Below are positions 47,057 to 58,509 of a stretch of 64,000 nt of DNA, piece by piece (position 1 is the first letter of the stretch; each line of letters starts with the position of its first letter). A program made the position numbers and the translations under genes. This stretch comes from Undaria pinnatifida (taxonomy: Eukaryota > Sar > Phaeophyceae > Laminariales > Alariaceae). The stretch lies in the NCBI GenBank assembly GCA_012845835.1, contig JABAKD010000015.1, positions 6,849,974-6,913,973 of the forward strand, written 5' to 3'. Below the pieces are notes generated by a model. That model saw only the letters and a list, made by a program, of their open reading frames with translations, did not search any database and was not told the DNA's origin.

Positions 47057-48675
47057 GCGCTCAGCAGGCAGGGATACGAACAGCAACACCAAGCTCAGAC
47101 GTGCCTGTTGGAGTGTGACAGACACAACTCGTCACGGTCTTGAGCGACACAGGGCGAGATCGTTATGTTCGATGGACAGGGCGTCGTCCAGTGATGACGC
47201 GGATGATGTCGTCGGCAACACATTTGCAGTCAGCGCGGTCGTTGCCGAGACAATCTCCAGACACGTCTGGTGCATCACAGTCGCCGACAACGGCACTGGG
47301 GCCACCCCTGACAGCACCCCTTCTGCTTGGCGATTCAAGAACACCCGCTATAGAAGGTTCGCCGCTACGGGGAGAGACACCACCCCAGACATCAGGGCTT
47401 GCGTAGACGCTGCAGCTGCAGTAACCACCGTGACCTACCATGGCGCCGATAGCGCAACCGATGGTAGTCGAGTCACACCCACTGCTGCAGCCTGCATCAA
47501 GGGGGAAGTCTCAATCGCCGATACAGCCTCCTCCAGGCATATCGATGACTGTGTCGACCCCTCCCACGACACAGCAACCGCTGCCAGTTACCTCTTCATC
47601 CGCCAGGCCACCCGTAGAGTCATCGCCAAGTTCGTCGCCGCAGCCACTGCCGCACCCACTACCGCCGCCGCCGCCACCGCCGTCGCTGCTGCCGACAGCT
47701 GGCCATCCCTCGACGGCATCCCTCGACGGCGACAATTATCTTGACACCGGGTATGGTCCTTGCGCTCGAAACGTCATCGCAGTCAGCGGTCAGGACGTCA
47801 CAATTAGAACAACCAAGGCCGTCACGGCCGACGTACATACGGACGATGGAGGGAAGGGGTTCTGCACCCGCGCCGACGTCCGAATTGCCTCTGTCGCCGC
47901 CACGGACACCATCGTCGACGCCTGCAGAGGACTAGCTCCGAGCGGAAGCCCTGTAATGCTGTAGTGTTTGCAACGAGACCTTGGCCTCTCCACTGGGTAA
48001 GTTGGGGAGCTGCCCCCCTCGACTACACCTTTCCGTGCTACGCCGCACTCCAAGTCAGAGCGGGGGCCCACCTGCGGTGTCCGGCATGCCGGGCGACTGT
48101 GTCAGTCATCGAGGACAACAGGATGGCGCTCCGGTAGCACAGCAATGAGGTTATGGTAGAGGTGCTGACGATTGCTCGGCAAGAGATGCCAGCTGACGGA
48201 GAAGCAAGACCATCCAACGAGGTCCACAAGAGGCAACACAAGGCGACGAGCGATATGCAGCATTTGCCATGGTCTGGTTGGGGAAACAACAAGTGTCCTG
48301 CTCGTGCGACGTACGCCGCCGTTGTGCTTCAAGCTTTTGTCAGGACGTAGTCCCCCGAACTAGGACTTTCGGAGGGGTGCACAAAGTCACGGGCCCGAAT
48401 CTGGCATAGAAAGCACAGAGGGAGCAGATGACAGGGGGGACGATCGGTTTGGGGTACCTATCCGAGGAGGGACAGTGCCATGCCGGAGAACGTTCCGACT
48501 CACGGCAAAAGTGCCCATGATCCATCTGACGTACGACCGCACTACCTCGGACTGGGCTCAACAGCAGGGACAGTTAGAGACATTGTGGAGATCACCGACT
48601 TCGGATGTCGAGGAGGCCGTGAGCCAACGCGAAGATGATCAAGACGTGGAAGAGGGACTGGAGGAATCCGAGGAC

Positions 48676-48932
48676 TACTGGTGCACATGATATGGTTGGC
48701 CGCTCGATGATTCTGTTGGGGAGTTGGAGGGAAACAACGCTCGAGTACCCGCTCCGTGTGCCCATGGGGGCTCTGTGCACGCCCGCTGCATGCTGGACGG
48801 CGCGGAACACCTCGCTAGAGGGCATGCAGATCCTAGGTCTTGCGTTGCGTGTCACTCGGGATGGCCGGAACGAAGCCGACCTCCCCACCCGGCGGAACTG
48901 GGTAGAGGACTATCCATGAACGGGCAGGACGG
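48676..48932 (+). pseudogene. RING-like segment with a stop in the first zinc knuckle
   Basis: Reads CT-stop-YG where the later copy has CTYCG, then PCAHGGSVHARCML, HLARGHADPRSCVACHSGW. Spacing C-x-H ... H-x2-C ... C-x2-C fits a RING-H2-type finger. The frame upstream is open from 48475 and acidic (EEGLEESEDYW). The TGA at 48688 and Tyr in place of a Cys break it. Confidence 0.5.
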
Positions 48933-49500
48933 TAAGGGGTGCCCTGCAGTTCGCCGCCCGCGTTCAACGGGGCATCCCCGGACCGGCGCCAGTCAGCTAC
49001 GTGACGACTGGCATTTACGGTACGTTTGAGCTCATATTATGTGCCCACGGAGGTAGCCCAACCTCCCCGTTCTTGCTGTGCTCCCTGTCTTGCGATTCGC
49101 TGGACGTTCCTCAAGGGGCATACCTCGATTTCCTCAGACCAAGGGAATGGGAAGCGGCAGCCGACCGCTACCGTACGCTGTTCGTTGAATACACCATCCG
49201 AGCGCAGGGGATCTTGCTCCGATTCCTGAACCAAAGACTTTACATTGGACCTTACGTCCAAGGATATCTGGTAGGCCTCGACGCCGAATGTGCAGAACGA
49301 CTAACGAGGTGGATCCTCGGGGTCCAAAGCGCGTTGGAGGCGGATGATGCGCTTCCTCCCTTTTCGACGGCGGTGGCAGCTGCACCGGAGAGAACGTACC
49401 GGACGCTGGAGAGGGACCATTTACATACGGGACCGATTGAAGAGAGAGGCGGCGCTAGGAGCGCAGCAGAGGGGCGTCAGATTGCGGGGAACAGGGGTGC
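48926..49500 (+). pseudogene. Unknown module, copy 1
   Basis: Starts GALQFAARVQRGIPGPAPVS, then YVTTGIYGTFEL, SPTSPFLLCSL, LDVPQGAYLDFLRPREW, YTIRAQGILLRFLNQRLYI, and ALPPFSTAVAAAPE. Each block has a counterpart in copy 2 at 49886. I do not recognise the fold. A frame change separates it from the preceding RING-like segment. Confidence 0.5.
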
Positions 49501-49885
49501 ATCTCCCTGCACCTACTGCGGCCGGGCCCTAGAGGAACCTACTGGGGATTTGGCGGTAGTCTCTTTATGGGCAATTCTTTCGCGTTCTCACGGAGAGCAA
49601 GTGCATGCCCGCTGCATTCCACCTCGCGAATGGGTATGCAGACTCATGGCCATGCATCGTGTATCGCTCTGAACGGCCGGCACGAAACCAGCCTCTGCAC
49701 CCGTCTGAGCGGGCTGCGGGCCTTCCAATGTCACGGCCGGGCGAAACACCTCGCGAGCGGGCATGCAGACTCATGGCCATGCATCGTGTATCGCTCTGAA
49801 CGGCCGGCACGAAACTGGCCTCTCCACCCGTCTGAGCGGGCTGCGGGCCTTCCAATGTCACGGCCGGGGCGACGGTGGTCGGCGG
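49501..49885 (+). pseudogene. RING-like segment carrying a 127-bp tandem duplication
   Basis: CTYCGRALEEPTGDLAVV, then SHGEQVHARCI, and CIVYRSER where a CxxC is expected. A 127-bp unit (49621-49747 and 49748-49874, starting ACCTCGCGA) is duplicated in tandem and shifts the frame. Confidence 0.55.
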
Positions 49886-50468
49886 CAGCGGGAGCCCTGT
49901 AGTTCGCCGAACTCTTGGAGGAGGACGTCCCCCGGCTGGAGCCAGACAGTTACGTCACGAGTGGCTCCCACGATACCCTTGAGGAGATGTTGAGGACCTA
50001 TGGGAGCGGCCCAACTTCCTCGTTCCTGTTGTGGTCTCTGTTCGACGATGCTATTGGCCTGCCCCAAGGGGCCTACATCGACCTCCCCCGACCGATGGAA
50101 TGGCGAGCGACAGCCGGTCATCACCGTGAGACCTTCGCCACGTACGCCATCCGCCCACAGGGCATTGTGCTCCGAGTCCCGAATCGAAGGATCTACATGC
50201 TATCTCATGCCCGATACTTTTGGCGGGCTTCGACTCCATGTGGGAGAACCGCCCGACGGAGTGGACCCTCGCGGTCCGAAGTGCGATGGAAGAAGGTGGC
50301 ACGCTGCCTCGTTTCCCGACGGCCACGTACACCCTCGGGTTCCTAAACGTGTTTGAGGCAGGGAACGCGCTGCCTACTTCTTCGACGACGGTGAGGGTAA
50401 CACCGGAAGGAACATGCCCCGCGCTGGAGAGTGACCCGTTCGCAGCTGGATTAACGCGATCCGAATGA
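49886..50468 (+). pseudogene. Unknown module, copy 2, frameshifted
   Basis: GAL-stop-FAELLEED, SYVTSGSHDTLEEMLRTYGS, SSFLLWSLFDD, GLPQGAYIDLPRPMEW, YAIRPQGIVLRVPNRRIY, then a frame change and ALPTSSTTVRVTPEGTCPAL. TAG replaces the CAG of copy 1 near 49903. Confidence 0.5.
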
Positions 50469-51006
50469 AAAGCTCCGGCTTCAGGATACGCTGCTCATGT
50501 AGCCGCGAAGAACTTCCTCACGACCGGAGACGGGGATATCACGGTGCCGGGACGCTTGTCGCCCCCCACTTAGTCAGTCCAGCGCCACCCCAGCTGCGGC
50601 GAGGGTCTCGGCGGAGGGAACAGGCCCGGCGCGGGAGAACAACCGTTTAGCAGCGGGAGAAACACCACCGGAAGGTGCAGCGCCAGCGTAAGAAGGCGAC
50701 CCGGGGGTAAAGGGGCAGGCGGACCCAGGGGATGTTGTTTCTGAGACCACGGGGAACTCCCATACCGCCGGAAACAGGGAGGCGACGGCACCGAGACACT
50801 CGCCCCCGCCCCTAACACAGCCCAACGTCATCTCAGCAACATCTGGAACGACCGAGCCTATGCCCACCGGTGCAGTAGAGGGTGGGGGGAGCACAAGAGT
50901 CAGACGAGGCCGACCGTGCGGGTCTGGAAGGGGATCACGAGCGGCGAAATTTGAGAGAGGAGCCGCCACGAACCGGGGGCAAAGCTGTCGAACCGGAGGC
51001 GGCTAA

Positions 51007-51843
51007 AAATACTACGAATTGTTGAGTCACCCCACGGTATGGGTTGCAGTTGTTTTCGCCAAAAAAGGGTATACCTGGGCGATTGAGTTCCTCATGTGAG
51101 GAACTGCCGGTCAATGAAATAATTTCACGAGATACTCGTACATTTGTTTTTGGACTAATTCATAGAAGCTTGGTCGGGTTGTGTGGACGAATGCCTTCGA
51201 AGTCATTCATTGGGTGAGATATTGAGATCGTCATGTGAGGAGAGCTCAGGGACTGATGCTCATCCCTGCCGTGGGGTGGCTCTGTTGTGCTTCTCTCTTT
51301 CATGGGTCGTCCTGCAAAACGTGGAAGACAAAAAACTTGTCGAGCGCACGCAGGCGTAATTATCACGTCATACACAAGCGTGCACATAGACGAGCGTCAC
51401 CTATTTTAAAACACAGACATAAGTAACATGTTAAAAAAAAGATGAGAACAAATATAACCCAAAGACGAATATGTGAAGCGGAAACCAACGCAAATAAGGG
51501 AGGACCACATGTTAACAACGTTCACTGCGTTTTACGTTTTTGGTGGCCCTCACGTAAGCTATATATATATATACATCTCTCCCTGTCGTTCTCAATGGCG
51601 GTGACATTGCATGGCCATCACCTCGCCTGTTGTATTTGGCAATATGCATCTCCTTATAATTAGCGATGTCAAAAAATAATGGTACCTACATGATTGTACC
51701 TATCGATTGAACTATTCTATCTTTCGATCCATGTACAATACCAAATTATGAAGCTTTTAATACGTTGTTTACTACACTTAAGAACTGGGTTGCATACTAC
51801 ATGTAACATCAAACCTTCTAGAAAAATAAACATTACCAGGCGG
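51007..51843. other. No supported gene
   Basis: AT-leaning sequence after the broken RING region. Only short frames; nothing recognised. Confidence 0.4.
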
Positions 51844-53165
51844 GTGATATAAAGGGGTGTCTTCATGCTGCAACCGTCAGATTCGTCCCCTTCAAGAGTT
51901 TTTAGTTTCCGCGCACATATTGAAATGGTCGCCCCTCCGCCCCCCGCCCCCCCCGATCCCTCTTGTTTAAACGCACCACCTGAAATCAAAATTCATCAGA
52001 GTAGTAAACACTACCAGCCAGCTGATATCACCTCATTATCCATCTAGCCATCCATGCCGTAGCTCCAACTCATCTCCCCCCCCCCCTTTGTGCCCCGCCC
52101 AGTTCGTTCAAACGCCCCACTTACAATCGAAATCGGCCAGAGTAACAAACACTAATAAGCCATTGATATCACGTCATTATCTTTCTAGCCATCCATGACG
52201 TAGCTTTCATTCATCCCCCCTCCCCCCCTCCAACGTCCCCTCCTTCCCCACACCCCGCACGATCGCCTAGACCCAGCACCGCGCGTATAGTAGGCCCCTA
52301 CATATATGATTAATACGCGCAATCGGAGGATCACACACAATGTTGCGAACAATCAGTGTCGACCAAATCCTTGATTTTAATATTATATGTCACCTAAATC
52401 TCGTGAAAACCCTTCCCCCCCCCCCCACTTTTTTTCTTTTTCTTTTTCTTTTGTTCCCTCGCTTCCTCTTGCGTAAACGCCCCACCTACTATCGAAATCC
52501 GCCAGAGTAATAAACACTTCCACGCCCTGGATATCGCCTCGTTATCGTTTCAGAGCCGTCCATGCCGCTGCTGAAATTCCCACCCACCCCCGTCCCCAAC
52601 GCCCCCTCCTTCCACCCACCACCCGCATCATCGCCTAGACCTAGCACCACGCGTATAGCAAACCCCTACATCAATGCGATCTAACGCCCTCCCCCCCCGC
52701 CCCCGGCCCCCCCCCGCCACATTCCTCCCCCTCCCCCACAAGAAATATTTATAGTTTCCACGCACAAATAGACCTGCCCCACCCGTCCCCTCCCCCCCCT
52801 TCCCCCCTCCCGCCCCCCTTTTGATCAAAATCAGGCCGCCACGTCCTTAAAAACTCCGCCCTCCCCTCACCGGTTATTCGACTTACAGAATTCACTTTAT
52901 AAACTGATGCATTTCCTTCCACAGCTGTCAGATTTTGTCCCCCTCAGAAACGGGTTTTATAGTTTCCGCGCACAGGCTGCCTAACATCACCCTGTTGACC
53001 CTGATAGCTACACTGTAGTTGCAAGGGGAGTCGCCAACCTATATCCTTAATGAGGACACACAACCCGTAATACGCGCGATCGGAGTATCACACACAGCTT
53101 GAAAAGATGAGTTTCGACAAAATATTCGATCTCACAGCTGGAGTGTATTTTAATTTTTATAATAT
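51844..53165 (-). repeat. Long dispersed repeat R1, copy 2, inverted
   Basis: From right to left: family-A core (53073-53155, CGATCTCACAGCTGGAGTGT), GTAATACGCGCGATCGGAGT, CTATATCCTTAATGAGGACA, GATAGCTACACTGTAGTTGC, CATTTCCTTCCACAGCTGTC, then repeated C-rich subunits with CATCCATGCCGTAGCT. This is the 1107-1800 copy in opposite orientation and longer. A second family-A core is at 52313-52385. Confidence 0.72.
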
Positions 53166-53574
53166 ACTGAGTATAAAATACCGGTAGATAAATAGTGAAA
53201 AAATATATCGAACGAAGCGTAAAGCGTTCCGTTGATGACGTTGTTTACATCATTTAAGTACCGCCAACTCTAATACAAAATATACCTGGTATTTCTAATC
53301 CGTTCGGTATTGTTTTCTTCGTACTGCTTGGGTATAATAACCATAGTGCAATCGAACATTTTGCTTTTTCTAATATATTCTAAACGACTACGAAGCCAAT
53401 AATCTGGAAACAGCCAGCCTGGAAGCGGCTCAAGATTCAAGAGCAGAACATTACTGAATCGTGTAGTAACACGAAAAGGTGGAACAACGGCGGCTGGTGT
53501 GCTTGATGGATACTAAGCCGGGCCTATCATAGGTACAAAAGAGAAGTAGAGTGACAGTGCGTGCGCAGTTTTCC

Positions 53575-53700
53575 TTTCCTTGCGGGCTTCCCTACGGCTT
53601 TCTTCTACTTTCTGGGAAAGTCTCATTATCAGTATGAGTGATCGACGTTGAAGCTCATGCTGCGCGTTGTCGCGTAGGGCAAACACAATATCACCAATGA
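53575..53700 (-). repeat. Repeat shared with 58404-58495
   Basis: TTTCTTCTACTTTCTGGGAA and GTTGAAGCTCATGCTGCGCG align with TTTTCTACTTTCTTCCGGGA and GTTAAAGTTCATGCGGCATA. A minus-strand frame here (MRLSQKVEESRREARKERK, 53513-53758) is intact but broken in the other copy. It could be a transposase remnant; I cannot identify it. Confidence 0.4.
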
Positions 53701-54535
53701 CCCGGAAACATTTGCCAAGGGGGAGCAGATCGGTGAAAACATAGTAAGATTTAAGCAACCTTGGTCAGTCTGCCCACCACGAAGTACAGCAGAAGTAGTA
53801 CACGGTGTCGCGGTTTTACGTGCCCAGCGGCTCCGCCACTTTTTCAAACCTGGCGTCGTCGGCAAAAAACGCTACATCTACACCGGACTGGGCACGCGAA
53901 CGACACGCCGAATCCCTTCGCTCCGCCCCCATTCCACTGCCTTCACTGGACCTCCCTCCGCCACAGCCGGACGAACTCAAATCCCCTCGTCCCGCCGCCA
54001 ACCTTCTTTACGTGAGGAACCTGCCCTCGTCGCACAGGGCCGACTACACACAACCGACGACGAGACTGTTCTTATTGTTCAACAACCATCCACTCTCTAT
54101 TCACGCCTTGCCGACATTGTCCTACCCCCACCCACCGGTCACCGGCTGAGCGTCGACGTTCCTATGGCGTTGCGTGCGTGGGTCCTGCACACGTACCACA
54201 ACTTTGCCTTCTATCACTTGGGTGTTTCTTGGACGCTTAGCATGCCTATGAGTTTTTTTTATTCCCTAGCATGCACAGTTTCACTCGCTCGTGGCTTCGT
54301 CCCTTATGTACCTACTTTCGGCCTGCTTAGTATATCGCTCTAATCCACCCTGCCGCCCTTGCTTCACGCTCCTTCTCCCTACGTGCTCGTCTGCTTCCTG
54401 TATTATATCGAAACTGTTGGAGCTCCTTCATGAGGCCTCTCGTAGTTTCGCGGGTGACGCATGTTATTGCGGATGATGCGCTCCATTTTTTTCTGTAAAG
54501 CTCTCCTGACTTGCGTACGAGTAGCTCCATACTAT

Positions 54536-54655
54536 TTATTAGTAGTATATACTATTTGTAGTAGTTTTAGTAGTAGTATTAGTAGTAGTATTAGTAGTAT
54601 TAGTAGTACTATTTGTAGTACTATCAGTAGTACTATTAGTACCTCTCCCGAAAAA
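54536..54655. repeat. TAGTAGTACTATT repeats, left inner arm
   Basis: Trinucleotide-like TAGTAGTATTAGTAGTAG and GTAGTACTATTAGTACC sequence, complementary to 57768-58010. Confidence 0.75.
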
Positions 54656-56194
54656 CTGATTTTGACTCGAAAAAAAATCATAGGTCATCATCTCGATGAA
54701 CAATCACATGGCCTAGGTATAAAACGAAAAATATTGCAAATAAAAGAAAAAAAAAAAGAAATCAGACGATTTTTGAGTGAAGGCGACGCGTCGAAAAAAA
54801 GTTCCAGACAAAAACATGCTCCGTCTATCGTAGCACGAGTCGGGCAAAAGTGTGGGTGTGGGTTTCGAGGCTTCGCGCCGCATCTTCTACCTCGCAGAAC
54901 TGGTGCTTCCCTGAATCTTCCTCGCATACATACGCATGTCGATACTTGTACCACTCGTCAGGACGGGCTAGCTCGACTATTAATAGTTAGTGTAATACGA
55001 AGCATGGTATTACCCTCGATAGACTCTTCTTCCTGTAAGAAGGCCCAGGATCGAGGATTTAGGAAAACACTATACGGGAACAGGGGTGACGTAGTATGTG
55101 GATGGCATACGCGCATGGGAAAACGAAAGACGATGATAGTGGATGTACGCATAATGCACTATAGCGACAGCGACTACTATGCTATGCAGCCATCGTTAGC
55201 CGGGCGGGTAGCCTTTGCATGCCTGCATGCCCACCTTGAAACCCGTTCGCGCTGACTGCACAGCTCAATGGTTATGGTGTATATCTAATTGACGATTCAA
55301 GAAGAGGCAAGCTCCCCGTTATCTCTTGGAAGAGAGCAATTCCATTCACCAGAATTGGACAATCCAACATGCACTACAGTATGTAGAGCTAAACGCAAGT
55401 AGCTTAGCGACACCGCGAGGCCTGCTTGTTATTAGACAGTCGGTGCGAAGAAAGTGACCGAGGGGACGCAGGGGAATCTCCGCAAGTCCCAAGCTTGTCC
55501 ACGGGCGGATGACTCTCTCTTCACCTTCGCTAACCGTGTTGGCGTTTTACGGTCAAATCATGAGTGACCCCGACCAATCGTGTTGGCGTTTTACGGTCAG
55601 ATCATAAGTTACGAGGGGGGTGGTCGTGTTGAGTTTTTTAATGTGACGATAAGCGACCAGAGGGCGGGGTAGTGGAACACAGCCCATCTGACTGCGTTTC
55701 CCTGTCATATCCATCGCCAGTATCTATGCTGTATGGTAGTGACAGCCGCGGGCCCGATTTCGGACGCTTAAAAAAGACAAAAGGGATGTTAAGCGTATAC
55801 CAAGTCGGAAAATGGTCCGATCTAACGTATGCCAACTCGGAAAATAAGCCTACCTGAACTTTTCGCAACGTGCTGCGAAGCTCTGGGTGGCGTGGTGAGC
55901 TTCTCCGCAGAAGGCACCTTACCAGACAAGAACAGCCTCATCTCAGCAGCTACGGCGCCCCGACAACACCCGTTGCTGATACGCAAAGCTGGGTAGAAAT
56001 CACAGCTAGGATTTTTATCAAAATAATAATCGAAGCCCGCCGAGGAAATCATTTTTGTTTTTTTCGTCTTCGGTTCAGAGCGTCCTCATTTTGCTTTGCC
56101 GAATTAGCTGTAGCTTCGCAATTTTTCAATCAATGCATGTGTCAATTTTAATCTTATATATATATCCGTGATGCCCTTGACACACGCGGCCACA

Positions 56195-57530
56195 TGCACT
56201 ATCTGCATTTTTGGTGGAAGCTCGTGAAAGCTTCCATGGAAGATATGGAAGCTTCCGTGGGAGCAATGGATGCTTTCATGGAAGTATGGAAGCTTCCACG
56301 GAAGCTTCCACGCTTCCATGCCGTGGAAGCTTCCATGAAAGCTTTCACGGAAGCTTCCACCGAAGCAACTTCCACGGAAGCTTCCATGAAAGCTTCCACG
56401 GAAGCAACGAAAGCAACTTCCACGGAAGCTCCCATGAAAGCTTCCACGGAAGCTTCCACGGGAGCAACTTCCACGAAAGCTTCCATGGAAGCTTTGACGG
56501 AAGCAACTTCCACGAAAACAACTTCCACGGAAGCTTCCATGAAAGCTTGCACGGAAGCTTCCACGGAAGCAACCTAACTCTAACCCTAACCCTAACCCTA
56601 GCCCTAACCCTAATCCGAACCCAAACCCAAAGCTTCCATGGAAGTAACTTCCGTGGAAGCTTCCATTACTCCGCGAAAGCTTCCATTACCTCCATGGAAG
56701 CTTTCGTGGAAGATTTCGTGGAAGCTCCCGTGGAATATACTTCCACGGAAGCTTTCATATCTTCCATATCTTCCATGGAAGCTTCCACGGAAGCTGACGG
56801 AAGCTCCCATGAAAGCTTCTGTGGAAGTTACTTCCGTGGAAGCTTTCATATATTCCATATCTTCCATGGAAGCTTCCACGGAAGCTTCCATAAAGACTTC
56901 CGTGGAAGTTACTTGCATGAAATCTTCCATAACTTCCGCGAAAGCTTCCATTACTTCCATGAAAGCTTCCATGGAAAATGTCGTGGAAGTTACTTCCATG
57001 GAAGCTTTCGTGGAAGCTTTCGTAGGAGCTCCCGTGGAAGTTACTTCCGTGGAAGCTTTCATATATTCCATACCTTCCATGGAAGTTTCCACGGAAGCTT
57101 CCACGAAAGCTTCCGTGGAAGTTACTTCCGTGAAAGCTTCCATAACTTCCACGAAAGCTTCCATTACTTCCATGAAAGCTACCATGGAAAATGTCGTGGA
57201 AGTTACTTCCATGGAAGCTTTCGTGGAAGCTTTCGTAGGAGCTCCCGTGGAAGTTACTTCCGTGGAAGCTTTTATATCTTCCATACCTTCCATGGAAGCT
57301 TCCATTACTTCCATGAAAGCTTCAATGGAAGCTTTCGTGGAAGTTACTTTCATGGAAGCTTTCGTTGAAGCTTTCGTCGAAGCTCCCGTGGAAGTTACTT
57401 CCGTGGAAGCTTTAATATCTTCCATGGAAGCTTTCATAGCTTCCATATCTTTCGTGGAAGCTTCCATGGAAGCGGTGAAAGCTTCCACGGAAGCTTTCAC
57501 GAGCTTCCACGCAAAATGCACGTAGTGCAG
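56195..57530. repeat. Palindromic GGAAGCTTCCATGGAAG minisatellite with inverted ends
   Basis: Hundreds of bases of GGAAGCTTCCACGGAAGC and TTCCATGAAAGCTTCC units, self-complementary around AAGCTT and CCATGG. The block is bounded by TGGTGGAAGCTCGTGAAAGC and its complement GCTTTCACGAGCTTCCACGC, and further out by ATGCACTATCTGCATTTT against AAAATGCACGTAGTGCA. Frames of up to 385 codons run through it on both strands; I regard them as repeat artefacts. Confidence 0.85.
56577..56630. repeat. Interstitial CCCTAA repeats
   Basis: ACTCTAACCCTAACCCTAAC and decayed CCCTAA/CCGAAC units interrupt the palindromic minisatellite. A telomere-type sequence far from any visible chromosome end. Confidence 0.75.
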
Positions 57531-57767
57531 GAGACCGGACACACGCCACCAGGTGAGACTATCTTTGGCGTCGTGAAACGTTGGTGTCGGAGCCACTCTG
57601 TGTGCTTTGGTATTTTAGTATTTTTGGGAGTTGTCGGGAAGTCTTTTCGATTTGAGCTGATCGACGAGGTGTGGTTTTTGGATTACAGTACTTATCAAGA
57701 TATTTTCGTTTCCGTCCCAGCGAAAGTCCATGCGCGAAAACTCAAAAATCGAACTGCGCCAATAGTA

Positions 57768-58010
57768 CTACAAAAAGTATATACTACTAATAGTACTACT
57801 AATCGTACTACTAATAGAATATACTACTAGTAGTTCTACTAATAGTACTACAAATAGCATATGCTACTATTAATAATAGTACTACTAATAGTACTACTAC
57901 AAATAGTACATACTACTAATAGTACTACTAATAGTACTACAAATAGTATATACTACTAATAGTACTACTAATAGCACTACAAATAGTATTACTACTAGTA
58001 GTATAGAGCT
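57768..58010. repeat. TACTACTAATAGTACTAC repeats, right inner arm
   Basis: Repeated AATAGTACTACTAATAGTAC with ACAAATAGTATATACTAC, complementary to the 54536 block. Confidence 0.8.
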
Positions 58011-58509
58011 ACTCAAGTCAGGAGAGCTTCACAAAAAAAAATGGAGCACATCATCCACGATAATGTGCATCACCCGGGAAAAACTACGAGAGGCATCATG
58101 AAGGAGCACCAAAAGTTTCCAAGTTTTTGTTTTTCCCGAAAAGTGACTTCACGATTCCGAATTACGACAAATGTCGACCAAGGATTTTCCACCACTCAAA
58201 ATTTACAACCAAAAAAATTGATCAATCAGAAAACTGCGGGCACGAAATCCCTTTCTCTCATGAGCACGCAGGGAGAAGGAACGTGGAGCAAGGGCGGCAG
58301 GATGGACTAGAGCGATATATATACTAAATTAAGTAAGCTGAAAGTAGGTACATAAGGGAGGGAGGTAGAGGTCACGCACATGATAGGCCGCATTTTTTGT
58401 GGGCTTTCTCTTTGTTTTTTTTCTACTTTCTTCCGGGAACAAGCGTTTATGATCTAGCGAAACGTTAAAGTTCATGCGGCATATTGCCGGAAGGCAGGAA
58501 CAAATAGCT

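Larger units (their letters stand above)
47115..51006 (+). pseudogene. Broken RING-domain gene region with tandem repeated modules
   Basis: A GC-rich block with coding-like composition but stops and frame changes throughout. Modules in order: a Pro/Ser-rich stretch (47440-47750, with PLPHPLPPPPPPP); a RING-like tail at 47949-48140 ending HLRCPACRATV; a second RING-like segment at 48676-48870; an unknown domain (48926-49480); a third RING-like segment (49510-49830); a second copy of the unknown domain (49886-50468); and a Gly/Arg-rich tail ending VRRGRPCGSGRGSRAAKF (to 51006). RING fingers usually serve ubiquitin ligases, but no function can be assigned to a broken copy. I cannot rule out a host multi-RING gene with short introns or a mobile element. 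Confidence 0.5.
54298..58357. mobile_element. Large foldback-like element with long inverted arms
   Basis: Left arm (about 54298-54660) and right arm (about 57768-58357) are inverted copies. TCCCTTATGTACCTACTTTC, CCCTGCCGCCCTTGCT, GAGCTCCTTCATGAGGCCTC, ATGCGCTCCATTTTTTTCTG and AGCTCTCCTGACTTGCGTAC on the left each have a complement on the right. The right arm is longer by an insertion. Both arms end inward in TAGTAGTACTA palindromic repeats. The interior holds a palindromic minisatellite and no recognised transposase. Exact ends and target duplication are unresolved. Confidence 0.62.

Noticed and set aside
54461-55255. 264-codon frame starting in the left arm of the foldback element
   Set aside because: First third is TAGTAG-type repeat (Ser/Ile runs); the rest has no recognisable fold and no counterpart on the right side.
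56211-57596. 385-, 328- and 295-codon frames on both strands
   Set aside because: Self-complementary minisatellite without stop codons in several frames; no start context or domain.
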